In this document: positions 26,777-34,831 of the stretch, one piece after another
How positions within the stretch are numbered: the first letter of the stretch is position 1
Layout of the letters: every line of letters starts with the position of its first letter
From: an uncultured Clostridia bacterium
GTDB taxonomy: Bacteria; Bacillota; Clostridia; Oscillospirales; Acutalibacteraceae
Direction: 5' to 3'
Assembly: GCA_947589575.1 (NCBI GenBank)
Contig: CANQBM010000002.1
Location: forward strand, 227,793-291,792
DNA length: 64,000 nt
Program-made: the position numbers and the translations under genes
The notes under the pieces: generated by a model
The model's input: the letters and a program-made list of their open reading frames with translations, nothing else
What the model was told of the DNA's origin: nothing
Database searches by the model: none

Positions 26777-28669
26777 TTATCTTTTTGTAACGACAGACTT
26801 CTTAGCGCTCCACGGTGAATAGATATTGTAATTCTTTCCGTTGAACTTTACGGTTTTGTATGTTCTAATTTGTACATAATATCTCTTGTTCGCCATGCGT
26901 CCCGTAACCTTTTTTGCGGAATATGAGGACTTGCCCATTGTTATCGTTTTAGCGTTTTTAAGATTGCTTGCCGTGCTGTACCGTATCTGGTATCCCGTTA
27001 CCTGTGTTTTCTGCGGATTCCAGCTTACAACAAATCTTTTTTTGCCTGCCGTAAGCTTCTTGATGCCTGACACATTCTTAGGAATTATATTAAAGTAAAG
27101 CGTCTGTGTACCAGCGTAATTTCCCTTATAGGTTATCTTTACTGCGTATCTGCCTACATTCTTTCTTCCGCTTTCATACGATACCGTGTAGTCCGTACCC
27201 TTTTTAAGAGTCTTACCGGCGCTGTCTTTAACGGTAACACCCGGCGTCTTTACCTTGCCGTTATAATATGTTGTGCTGAAAGCAGAACCTGTGGAAGTGG
27301 TAAGTATTGCCTTTGGCGCTGATGTCTTTACCGACTTTACCGTACACCATGGCGAGTACAGATTATAGCTTGAGCCGTTAAATGTTGTTGCCGTGTATGT
27401 TCTTATTCTTACGTAGTATGTCTTGTTTGCTGTAAGTCCCGTTACGCTCTTCGCGTAATAAGTGTTCTTAGACATTGTAATTGTTTTGGAACTGCTGAAA
27501 TTTTTATTAGTGCTGTATTGTATCTGGTAACCTGTTGTCTGCGTTTTCTGCATCGGCCACTGGACTGTAAAACCGTTTGTCTTCCCTGTTAATTTTGATA
27601 TACCCGTTATGTTCTTTGGAATTATATTGAAATAAAGCGTCTGTGTTCCGCTGTAATTTCCCTTGTAGGTTATCTTTACTGCGTATCTGCCTACATTTTT
27701 TCTTCCGGAAGGCAGTGTTACGGTATAATCATTTGTGTCTGAAAGAACTGTTGCGTTGCTGTCCTTTACCGTTACTTTCGGCGTTACTACGGAACCTGTG
27801 TAATTAGTTGACGTTATACTGAGTGTTGATGAGGATATTTTTGCTATGGTAGTTTTAAAACTATTACTGCACTTATCGCAGGTGTAGGTCTTTGTTCCCG
27901 TTGACGATGTCGTTGCAGGAGTTGTTTTAACGCTGTATTCATGGCAACAGCTAAGCGGTTGAACAAGAGAGTCTGAATCGAAAATCACGTTTTCATCATA
28001 CTTATCGGCTTTATTCTTGTTGTCTATATACTGCCACATATCAGCCTTAACTCTTGTTGTTCCTATTTCTTTCGGCTTTGATACATCGGGTGTTCCGTTC
28101 TGCCAGTAAGCATACCACAACTTATAATTCTTAGATACGGCTGTGTTAAGATTAATATGATTTGTGAACCAATTCAGGTTAGCGTATACCATAGGTACAT
28201 AGCCTGCATTTTTAATTGTATCACAGAAGGTCGTCATCTGATTTGTAATCTGCGTTTTGCTGAATCCTGAAAGCTGATCGTCCTCAAGATCATACGCGAC
28301 GGGGAGCGTAAAGTGCTCGCCGTAGCCCTTTTTGGAAAGCTCTGAAAGAGTTTTGATAACAAACTCCGCTTCAATCTGCGCCTCTGCAACATTATAAGCA
28401 TAGCTGTAAAGATAAACGCCGAAATCTTTCTTTGCTTTGTGAGCGTTCTCAACATTCTGCCAGAATTTTTTATCAAGGTGGTTGTAATAACCAAGCCTTA
28501 TCATTACAAATTTTTTCTTGTTATTCTCGGCTGCGTTAAAATTAATTACATCGTTCCACTCGGAAACATCAACGCCGAATATTGTTTCGCCCGCATACGC
28601 GCTGAATGTGCCCAAAGCGGCGCTTGCAAGCATAATGAAAGACAGAATTAAACTGAATAATCTTTTCAT
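26777..28669 (-). CDS. Secreted GH25 lysozyme with repeated surface modules
   Basis: 630 residues. Signal peptide (residues 1-26, cleavage near AYA-GE). The GH25 muramidase domain, about 30-235, starts FGVDVSEWNDVINF and has YDLEDD carrying the catalytic acidic pair. A short Cys/His segment follows (CCHEYS, CDKCSNSF). The rest is two tandem ~175-residue units, each with a beta-sandwich (GRKNVGRYAVKITYKGNYSG, TQTLYFNIIPKN) followed by a fibronectin III-like unit (TGYQIQYST, YYVRIRTY, YSPW). Probably hydrolyses peptidoglycan at the cell surface. The last unit is almost identical in DNA to the end of the LRR protein gene. Confidence 0.88.
   Translation of the reverse strand: MKRLFSLILSFIMLASAALGTFSAYAGETIFGVDVSEWNDVINFNAAENNKKKFVMIRLGYYNHLDKKFWQNVENAHKAKKDFGVYLYSYAYNVAEAQIEAEFVIKTLSELSKKGYGEHFTLPVAYDLEDDQLSGFSKTQITNQMTTFCDTIKNAGYVPMVYANLNWFTNHINLNTAVSKNYKLWYAYWQNGTPDVSKPKEIGTTRVKADMWQYIDNKNKADKYDENVIFDSDSLVQPLSCCHEYSVKTTPATTSSTGTKTYTCDKCSNSFKTTIAKISSSTLSITSTNYTGSVVTPKVTVKDSNATVLSDTNDYTVTLPSGRKNVGRYAVKITYKGNYSGTQTLYFNIIPKNITGISKLTGKTNGFTVQWPMQKTQTTGYQIQYSTNKNFSSSKTITMSKNTYYAKSVTGLTANKTYYVRIRTYTATTFNGSSYNLYSPWCTVKSVKTSAPKAILTTSTGSAFSTTYYNGKVKTPGVTVKDSAGKTLKKGTDYTVSYESGRKNVGRYAVKITYKGNYAGTQTLYFNIIPKNVSGIKKLTAGKKRFVVSWNPQKTQVTGYQIRYSTASNLKNAKTITMGKSSYSAKKVTGRMANKRYYVQIRTYKTVKFNGKNYNIYSPWSAKKSVVTKR
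26779..27306 (-). repeat. C-terminal surface module, copy A
   Basis: About 530 bases encoding the last beta-sandwich plus FN3-like unit of the GH25 protein. Near-identical to 34834-35362 over long stretches, including synonymous positions, which implies recent duplication or gene conversion. Confidence 0.85.
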
Positions 28670-28767
28670 ATTGATACTCCTTTTTGAATATTACTCTAAG
28701 TAAAGTATATTAGAATTAAAAGTATATGTCAACACAATCTTTTTTAAATAAATGTAAATAAAAAAAT

Positions 28768-28797
28768 AAAGGACCCGGTTTTACCAAGTCCTTACAT
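28768..28797 (-). terminator. Terminator of the infC operon
   Basis: AGGACTTGG/CCGGGTCCT stem with TAAAA loop, followed on the minus strand by TTATTTTTTTATT. Confidence 0.7.
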
Positions 28798-28903
28798 TTT
28801 CGTTATTCAATAAGGGGCTTGCCCCGTCATTCAACGTGACAAGACGCGGCGTTAGCTGCGCTGAAAAACCCGCCGCCTCAGAGACAGGAACATCTTTCCT
28901 AAG

Positions 28904-29257
28904 TTATAACGCTGCCTTTGCCGTTTCAACAAGTGAAGTAAAAGCTTTTGGATCAGAAATCGCAATTTCAGAAAGCATCTTTCTGTTAAGGTCGATACCT
29001 GCCTTTTTAAGACCGTTCATAAATGTTGAATAGTTTGTACCGTTTAATTTACATGCGGCGGATATACGTGTAATCCAAATTCTTCTGAAATCTCTCTTTT
29101 TCTGCTTTCTGCCGATATATGCGTACTGACCGCTTTTCATTACAGCCTGCTTAGCTGTCTTGAAAAGACGATGCTTTCCGCCATAGTAGCCCTTAGCTGC
29201 TTTTAATACTTTCTTTCTTCTTTTGCGGGTTGCCATAGCGCCCTTAATTCTTGCCAT
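28904..29257 (-). CDS. rplT: Ribosomal protein bL20
   Basis: 117 residues; [20 protein letters not shown] start and [20 protein letters not shown] core are diagnostic. Binds 23S rRNA early in assembly and represses its operon in Firmicutes via the leader. Third gene of infC-rpmI-rplT, about 107 bases after rpmI. Confidence 0.97.
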   Translation of the reverse strand: MARIKGAMATRKRRKKVLKAAKGYYGGKHRLFKTAKQAVMKSGQYAYIGRKQKKRDFRRIWITRISAACKLNGTNYSTFMNGLKKAGIDLNRKMLSEIAISDPKAFTSLVETAKAAL

Positions 29258-29364
29258 GATAATATACCTCCGTGTTATAGTTTAGCTTATAAAATAAGCG
29301 AATAATTCTTATTGTCTAAAGTTATAAGAAAACAATATTCCGACCTGTCAAACAAACAGGATTC

Positions 29365-29562
29365 TTATTTATATGGAATAAGTCTCTTGCACTGTTTCTG
29401 ATTTGTAACATCAGCAACCGTCGTTTTGCGAAGATTTCTCTTACGCTTAGTTGACTTCTTTGTAAGAATGTGTGAGGTATAAGCATGGGCACGCTTAACC
29501 TTGCCGCTTTTTGTTGTCTTGAAGCGCTTTTTTGCGCCGCTGTGTGTTTTAATTTTTGGCAT
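29365..29562 (-). CDS. rpmI: Ribosomal protein bL35
   Basis: 65 residues from ATG 29562 (CGGAGGAATAATT upstream). [20 protein letters not shown] and [11 protein letters not shown] are the L35 signature. Middle gene of infC-rpmI-rplT. Confidence 0.97.
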   Translation of the reverse strand: MPKIKTHSGAKKRFKTTKSGKVKRAHAYTSHILTKKSTKRKRNLRKTTVADVTNQKQCKRLIPYK

Positions 29563-29581
29563 AATTATTCCTCCGTCTGTT

Positions 29582-30103
29582 TTAATTACTTGCCTTCTTA
29601 GGCGACAGGAACATAAGAATCTGTCTGCCCTCCAGCTTTGGTGCCTTATCCACATTAGCCTCCTCTGCAAGCGATGCCGCAAAGCGGTTCATATTTTCAA
29701 CGCCTAAATCGGAATGAACCATCATTCTTCCTTTAAGTCTGATAGAAACCTTAAGCTTGTGACCTGATGCAAGAAACTTTTTAGCCTGATTAACCTTAGT
29801 GTTGAAATCACCGACATCAATAGTAACGGAAAGACGAATTTCTTTTGTTTCAATCTGCTTCTGGTTTTTGCGGTTTTCCTTCTCACGCTTAGCCTGCTCG
29901 TAACGATACTTTGAATAATCCATAATCTTACATACAGGCGGCTTAGCCTGAGGCGCAATCTTAACTAAATCAAGATCGTTATCCTCCGCAATTTTAAGCG
30001 CTTCTTTAGCGCTCATAATTCCAAGTTGTTCGCCGTCGGCAGAAATTATCCGAAGTTCCTTGTCCTTGATTTCGCCATTAATTTGCTGAGCTTCCTTGCT
30101 GAT
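29582..30103 (-). CDS. infC: Translation initiation factor IF-3, probable AUC start codon
   Basis: 173 residues if translation begins at ATC 30103 ([20 protein letters not shown]). AAGAGGTG lies eight bases before that ATC. The only in-frame standard codon upstream, GTG 30112, is part of the ribosome site itself. IF-3 genes often use rare start codons (AUU, AUC, AUA) because IF-3 rejects them, giving autoregulation. N-domain with [51 protein letters not shown] signature (residues ~20-65), linker, C-domain ending [14 protein letters not shown]. Confidence 0.93.
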   Translation of the reverse strand: MSKEAQQINGEIKDKELRIISADGEQLGIMSAKEALKIAEDNDLDLVKIAPQAKPPVCKIMDYSKYRYEQAKREKENRKNQKQIETKEIRLSVTIDVGDFNTKVNQAKKFLASGHKLKVSIRLKGRMMVHSDLGVENMNRFAASLAEEANVDKAPKLEGRQILMFLSPKKASN

Positions 30104-30119
30104 AAAAAACACCTCTTAA

Positions 30120-30234
30120 AAAATAATAAATAAAGTGCGAACGCAAAACGCCCGCACTTCAATAATCAAAATAAATAATTATTGCCCATTTCACAAAAGC
30201 TGATGGGGAGAACGGCTGCGTTCTTCTTTGTTGT
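30120..30234 (-). promoter_or_regulatory. infC leader with attenuator hairpin (L20-leader type)
   Basis: About 120 untranslated bases before infC. A hairpin at 30133-30159 (AAGTGCG.../CGCACTT, loop TTTT) is followed by TATTTATTATTTTTT, an attenuator. L20-responsive leaders at infC-rpmI-rplT are known in Firmicutes. Assignment by position and the terminator. Confidence 0.6.
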
Positions 30235-30240
30235 GAAAGT

Positions 30241-30269
30241 ATATTAACACACCCAAAAGCGTTTGTCAA
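30241..30269 (-). promoter_or_regulatory. Promoter of the infC operon
   Basis: Minus-strand TTGACA (30264-30269), 17 bases, TAATAT (30241-30246). Confidence 0.7.
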
Positions 30270-30272
30270 GAA

Positions 30273-31331
30273 TTATTTTAAAACATAATTATTTAACTTC
30301 ATCTGCCTTATTTTGCCGCATACAAGATTAGATATAAAACCTATTATAACCGCGAACAGAAGTATCAGCATAATTTTTAATGGTCTTGACAAAAAATCAA
30401 GCTCGTTTTTGATAATATCCCTTCCTATATTCTGGCAAAGGTAAATAGGCAGACTCAGCTTTCCCAAATAAAGCACAATCTTGTTATTATATAATCCCCT
30501 GCTGAAATCTCGGCAAAAAACAAGCGTTATTCCTAAAGCGATAATATAAATAACATATACCTCGTATCTCCTGTTTAATCTGGAAACTAAATAAAGCACC
30601 GAAACAATCCAGCATAGATTTTCTAAAAACACTAAAAATAATTTTTGAATAAAAGATAAATTACACTCCCTGAGTTTTTGAGCTATAACAAAACAAAAGC
30701 AACCCAAAAGAACTATAGCAAAGCCCCTTATATTACATGAATAAGTAAATGTAGCGAATTCATTTGAGGGAGGCATTGCTCCGTAGGTTTTTGCAAGATA
30801 ACCGATAAGGAGCGATGACAATACGGGTGCGATAACCTTTGCTGTTAAGTCAAAATTTTTTAAAAGCATCGGATAAATAATTGCAAGCGCAAGAAGCATT
30901 GAACAGATATACCACTCAACCGATATAAAATCTACACCGCTTATCCCAGTTCTTTGCAGAAAAAATATGCTTGGCAGTCTTTTTACAAAATCAGCAATAA
31001 AATTATTACTGTATCTCATCAGAAGAATAACGGTAAGCGAAATTGTAAAAATATGATAAGGAAAAATAGTGTTAATCTTTTTTAAAATAAAATAAAAGGT
31101 ATTTTCACCGAGTGAACTGTTATTTTTTAAATTGTATGCACTTTTAGCTGCAAGAAATCCGGACAGCAAAAAGAAAAATTCAACTCCCGTTCTCCCATGT
31201 CCAAAAAATGTGAAATACTCACCTATGCTCCTGTCCTTACCGAAAACATCAGCTCCTGCGTGAAAAAGCACAACACAAATGCAAAAAATAAACCGCAGCA
31301 TTTCTACTTTTCCGTTTTTCAGAGATGTCAT
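30273..31331 (-). CDS. Acyltransferase 3 family membrane protein
   Basis: 352 residues with about ten membrane helices. RFIFCICVVLFHAG near residue 12 holds the conserved family histidine, and GVEFFFLLSGFL near 50 is the second hallmark. Such proteins transfer acyl groups (often acetyl) to exported polysaccharides, peptidoglycan or lipids. The substrate is not deducible. Its perfect-consensus promoter overlaps repeated GATGTCA motifs, and a divergent ribbon-helix-helix gene is next to it, so local repression is plausible. Confidence 0.85.
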   Translation of the reverse strand: MTSLKNGKVEMLRFIFCICVVLFHAGADVFGKDRSIGEYFTFFGHGRTGVEFFFLLSGFLAAKSAYNLKNNSSLGENTFYFILKKINTIFPYHIFTISLTVILLMRYSNNFIADFVKRLPSIFFLQRTGISGVDFISVEWYICSMLLALAIIYPMLLKNFDLTAKVIAPVLSSLLIGYLAKTYGAMPPSNEFATFTYSCNIRGFAIVLLGCFCFVIAQKLRECNLSFIQKLFLVFLENLCWIVSVLYLVSRLNRRYEVYVIYIIALGITLVFCRDFSRGLYNNKIVLYLGKLSLPIYLCQNIGRDIIKNELDFLSRPLKIMLILLFAVIIGFISNLVCGKIRQMKLNNYVLK

Positions 31332-31359
31332 ATATGCCTCCTGCTTTTACTGTAAATAT

Positions 31360-31388
31360 ATTATATGGTGATGTCACTATGATGTCAA
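31360..31388 (-). promoter_or_regulatory. Promoter of the acyltransferase gene (perfect consensus)
   Basis: Minus-strand TTGACA (31383-31388), 17 bases, TATAAT (31360-31365). Confidence 0.8.
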
Positions 31389-31393
31389 GATGT
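31370..31393. promoter_or_regulatory. Direct-repeat operator candidate
   Basis: GATGTCA (31370-31376), GATGTCA (31381-31387) and a truncated GATGT (31389-31393) cover the spacer and -35 of the acyltransferase promoter. Tandem short repeats are typical sites for ribbon-helix-helix repressors; the next gene encodes one. Confidence 0.4.
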
Positions 31394-31436
31394 TTTATTA
31401 TAAATATTTTTGCTAAAATAATACAGAGGTGATAGT

Positions 31437-31628
31437 ATGCCATCAAAACTGCCGCAATTCACATTGAGAATACCTCAGGAGCAAATGGACAAATTCAGAT
31501 ATGTTGCAGAATATAATGCGCGCTCATGCAACAGGGAGCTTGAACAGCTTATTAAAATTCATATTACTAAATTTGAAACAGAGCACGGGAAAATTACAGA
31601 AGAGGATATTAAAAGCTTAAAAAAATAA
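31437..31628 (+). CDS. Ribbon-helix-helix (Arc/MetJ-like) DNA-binding protein
   Basis: 63 residues. N-terminal strand FTLRIPQEQMDKFRYVAEYNARSCNRELEQLI is the Arc-type RHH pattern (beta-strand, then two helices), followed by a charged tail. AGAGGTGATAGT precedes the ATG. Divergent from the acyltransferase gene with a 105-base shared promoter region. No toxin gene is next to it, so it is more likely a repressor than an antitoxin. Confidence 0.75.
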   Translation: MPSKLPQFTLRIPQEQMDKFRYVAEYNARSCNRELEQLIKIHITKFETEHGKITEEDIKSLKK

Positions 31629-31670
31629 ACGCCTTAATTGTATGTATTTATTTATAAGCAAGTTATAAAT

Positions 31671-31701
31671 AAAGGACACATCTTATTGATGTGTCCTTTT
31701 T
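31671..31701. terminator. Bidirectional terminator
   Basis: AAAGGACACATC/GATGTGTCCTTTTT stem between the convergent RHH and mltG genes. Confidence 0.85.
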
Positions 31702-31741
31702 CTGTGTTTTATTCTGTTATAGTTTATAAATAATATATTAC

Positions 31742-32794
31742 TTAATTTGTATTCGTATCCTTTACCTGCTCCCATTTTTCAGAAAAATCGGTATAATTAT
31801 CGGTAAAATAGAAATTAGCTCCGTTGTTATAAGAGAAGAAATAGTAATAATCAGTATCACTGTGATTAACAACCGCGTCAATATTAGCAACGCCCGGATT
31901 GCAAATCGGTCCGCTTGGCAAAGCTTTGCACTTATATGTGTTATAAGATTCCACTACATTATCGTTAAAACCGTTTTCACGAAGCGCATTTCCGTAGTCG
32001 ATGGTAACATCGGACTGAAGCTTTTGCCCCTCGCCAAGTCGGTTAATAAACACAGACGCTATATTTTCAGCAACTCCCTGTCCCAAAGTCTCCTTTTCAA
32101 CAACCGACGAAAGAGTTACAAGCTCATACATAGTCATATTGTTTTCAGAACAATATGTTCTCCATTCTTCTTTAATACGGTCTGCAAATGCGCCGAGCAT
32201 TTCATCAACAACCTCGTTTGCCTTCATATTCTCGCTCAAATCATATGTCGCGGGGAAAAGAAAGCCCTCAAGTTCATACGCAATTTTATCAGACTGCGGA
32301 ATGTCGTCTATGAATGAATAATCATATCCATCCTTTGATTTACAGGCTTCAAGAAAATCTTTACCCGTACATATTCCGTTTTCCTCCATTGTTTTCGCAA
32401 TGTCAAAAATGTTATAACCCTCAGGAATACATACCGATACGGTCTTGTGGGAAATATCGGGCTCTTCAAGCGCTTTTGCAATATTCTCGTAGCTCATATC
32501 ATTTGTCAGTGAATATTCACCCGGAATATAATTTACGGACGGATGATGCCTGTCCATCCATCTGCTCCAAAGGCTGTCACTAACAACTATACCGTTTTGG
32601 TAAAGTCTTTGGGAAACATCATACTGTGACATACCGTCAATGATATTCAGCGTATAATCCGTCTTAAACTCCTCTTTGCCGTTAATATCATTGTTAACAT
32701 ATACATAACCGAAATAACCCGCAACCGCAATCAGTATAATAACCAACAATACAATAACAGCCTTAAAGCCGTTTTTACTTTTTCTCTCTGCCAT
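31742..32794 (-). CDS. mltG: Endolytic murein transglycosylase MltG (YceG-like)
   Basis: 350 residues from ATG 32794 (GGGAGGTATATT upstream). One N-terminal membrane helix (residues ~12-32), a LysM-like subdomain (YDVSQRLYQNGIV, GYNIFDIAKTMEENGI) and the YceG catalytic domain with LSSVVEKETLGQG (catalytic glutamate), SDVTIDYG and YNTYKCKALPSGPICNPG. Cuts nascent glycan strands at the membrane and is thought to act as a terminase in glycan synthesis. The start overlaps the end of the GNAT gene; pyk-GNAT-mltG form an operon. Confidence 0.92.
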   Translation of the reverse strand: MAERKSKNGFKAVIVLLVIILIAVAGYFGYVYVNNDINGKEEFKTDYTLNIIDGMSQYDVSQRLYQNGIVVSDSLWSRWMDRHHPSVNYIPGEYSLTNDMSYENIAKALEEPDISHKTVSVCIPEGYNIFDIAKTMEENGICTGKDFLEACKSKDGYDYSFIDDIPQSDKIAYELEGFLFPATYDLSENMKANEVVDEMLGAFADRIKEEWRTYCSENNMTMYELVTLSSVVEKETLGQGVAENIASVFINRLGEGQKLQSDVTIDYGNALRENGFNDNVVESYNTYKCKALPSGPICNPGVANIDAVVNHSDTDYYYFFSYNNGANFYFTDNYTDFSEKWEQVKDTNTN

Positions 32795-33230
32795 AATATA
32801 CCTCCCTGCTGACAGACATAGGTGTATGTATAAGTCCTCTGTCAATAAGCTCCCTGCCGGTTACCTCAAAACCGAATTTTTTATAAAAAGGCACGGCATA
32901 ATTCTGCGCGTCAACATATACCGACTCAGCTCCACAATCAAATGCTCTTTCAGTTACGGCACGGACAACAGCCCCGCCGTAGCCTTTCCCTCTGTATTTT
33001 TTTAAAACAGCAATCCTGCCGATTTTATAACCGTTTGAAAGCTTGACAACCCTGGCCGTAGCAACAGCATTTCCATTATCATAAAGCAAAACAAAATCGG
33101 AAATATCGTCAAAGCTGTCAAACTCCCCGCAAGCGTCGGCGCCCTGTTCATCAGTAAACACAGATGTACGAATTTCTTTAACTAATTTAAAATCATCGTC
33201 TTTCGCCGTAATAAATTTAATATTAACCAT
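32775..33230 (-). CDS. GNAT-family N-acetyltransferase
   Basis: 151 residues. AVATARVVKLSNGYKIGRIAVLKKYRGKGYGGAVVRA holds the acetyl-CoA pyrophosphate-binding loop (RGKGYG, residues ~82-87), followed by YVDAQNYAVPFYKKFGFEVTG, the classic ElaA/YjcF type C-terminal part. Substrate unknown. It overlaps mltG by 20 bases and pyk by 8. Confidence 0.85.
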   Translation of the reverse strand: MVNIKFITAKDDDFKLVKEIRTSVFTDEQGADACGEFDSFDDISDFVLLYDNGNAVATARVVKLSNGYKIGRIAVLKKYRGKGYGGAVVRAVTERAFDCGAESVYVDAQNYAVPFYKKFGFEVTGRELIDRGLIHTPMSVSREVYYGREKK

Positions 33231-34662
33231 TTACCTCTTGCACCTTCAGCATATTTGTCGTACCCGATATACCAAGCGGTATGCCTGCCGTAATAACAAC
33301 CGTTTCACCTGCTTTGATAATGCCTGCCTTAAGTGAAACCTCTACCGCATGATTGAAAAGCTCGTCAGTATTCTCCTTAATTTCACACTTAACGGGTGTA
33401 ACTCCCCAGCTGAGATTAAGCTGGCGCCAAACCTTATCGTCAATAGTCGCGCCTATAATACCTGTGTACGGTCTGTATTTTGAAATCATACGCGCGGTGG
33501 TTCCGCTCTTTGTAACAGTAATGATAGCAGACGCATTAATGTCATGAGAAGTCGTTACGGTAGCATGACTGATAGCGGACGTTATTCCCTTTGCTAAGCT
33601 GCTTGAATAAAACTTGTTAAACCGCTTTTTGTAATCAATATCCTGCTCCGTTGTTTCCGCAATTGACGCCATTGTCTCAACAGCCTCAACGGGATGCTTT
33701 CCCACTGCCGATTCACCCGACAGCATAATTGCGCTTGTGCCGTCGTAAATTGCATTTGCAACATCTGTGATTTCCGCTCTTGTCGGGCGCGGATTATTAA
33801 TCATTGACTCAAGCATCTGTGTTGCGGTTACAACAATTTTGCCTGCCTCGTATACTTTCTTTATAATCATTTTTTGAATTGCGGGGATACGCTCAAAATG
33901 AATTTCCACACCCATATCGCCGCGCGCAACCATAATACCATCTGATACTTCAATAATATCATCAATATTTTCCACGCCCTGCGCATTTTCAATCTTCGCA
34001 ATTATTTTAACATCTTTCCATCCGATGGCGTCGGTGTAATTTCTTAAAATTGTAATATCTGTTGCACTTCGTACAAACGAGGCGGCAATAAAATCAAAAT
34101 CGTGCTCCTTACCATACCTTAAGTCAGCCATATCCCTTGCGGACAGATATGGCATTTTAAGCTCAACGCCCGGAACATTAACTCCCTTATGGTCAGTCAA
34201 AAGACCTCCGTCAACAACAGTGCATTTAATATCAAAACCGTTCACGCTGTCAACCGTCATTGAAACAAGACCGTCGTTTATAAGTATTTTAGTACCCCTT
34301 TTAACATCATTTGTAAGTCCGTCATAATTGATATAGCACTTTTCATCCGTACCTGGACATTCCTTGGTCGTGAGCGTATATTTGTCACCGCTTTTTATAA
34401 AAACACCTTCGGGATTTTCAAAATTTCCGAGACGTATTTCGGGTCCCTTTGTGTCAAGAAGAGCAGCAATAGGTCTGCCGAGCTTTTCTCTGAGTGAAAC
34501 AAGCTCTTCAAGCCTTTTTGTATGGTCGTCATAAGTACCGTGGCTGAAATTGAATCTCGCAACATCAAGCCCTGCAAGTATCATATTTTCAAGCACTATC
34601 GGCTCATCTGTCGCGGGACCGAGTGTACAGATTATTTTCGTTTTTCTTGCGATTTTTTTCAT
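33223..34662 (-). CDS. pyk: Pyruvate kinase
   Basis: 479 residues from ATG 34662 (GGAGAATCCT upstream); a further in-frame ATG 12 bases upstream is part of the ribosome-site region. Converts phosphoenolpyruvate + ADP to pyruvate + ATP. Signatures: KIICTLGPATDE, RFNFSHGTYDDH, DTKGPEIR, IIAKIENAQGVENIDDI (active-site lysine), MVARGDMGVEI and ATQMLESMINNPRPTRAE. No PEP-utiliser C-terminal extension, unlike Bacillus. First gene of a pyk-GNAT-mltG operon. Confidence 0.96.
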   Translation of the reverse strand: MKKIARKTKIICTLGPATDEPIVLENMILAGLDVARFNFSHGTYDDHTKRLEELVSLREKLGRPIAALLDTKGPEIRLGNFENPEGVFIKSGDKYTLTTKECPGTDEKCYINYDGLTNDVKRGTKILINDGLVSMTVDSVNGFDIKCTVVDGGLLTDHKGVNVPGVELKMPYLSARDMADLRYGKEHDFDFIAASFVRSATDITILRNYTDAIGWKDVKIIAKIENAQGVENIDDIIEVSDGIMVARGDMGVEIHFERIPAIQKMIIKKVYEAGKIVVTATQMLESMINNPRPTRAEITDVANAIYDGTSAIMLSGESAVGKHPVEAVETMASIAETTEQDIDYKKRFNKFYSSSLAKGITSAISHATVTTSHDINASAIITVTKSGTTARMISKYRPYTGIIGATIDDKVWRQLNLSWGVTPVKCEIKENTDELFNHAVEVSLKAGIIKAGETVVITAGIPLGISGTTNMLKVQEVNG

Positions 34663-34793
34663 AGGATTCTCCATAGTGTTTCGTTAAATCATAAAAGCTG
34701 TCCGCAATTTCCCTTATGATTTTATTTTCATTAGTATGATACCACAAAAGAATCAAAATGCAATATAAAAGAATTAATGTTTATATTTACAAC

Positions 34794-34826
34794 AAAAAAT
34801 CCTTTTCGCTTTGAAAAGGATTTTTT
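34794..34826 (-). terminator. Terminator of the LRR surface protein gene
   Basis: AAAAAATCCTTTTC/GAAAAGGATTTTTT stem. Confidence 0.85.
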
Positions 34827-34831
34827 GTTAT

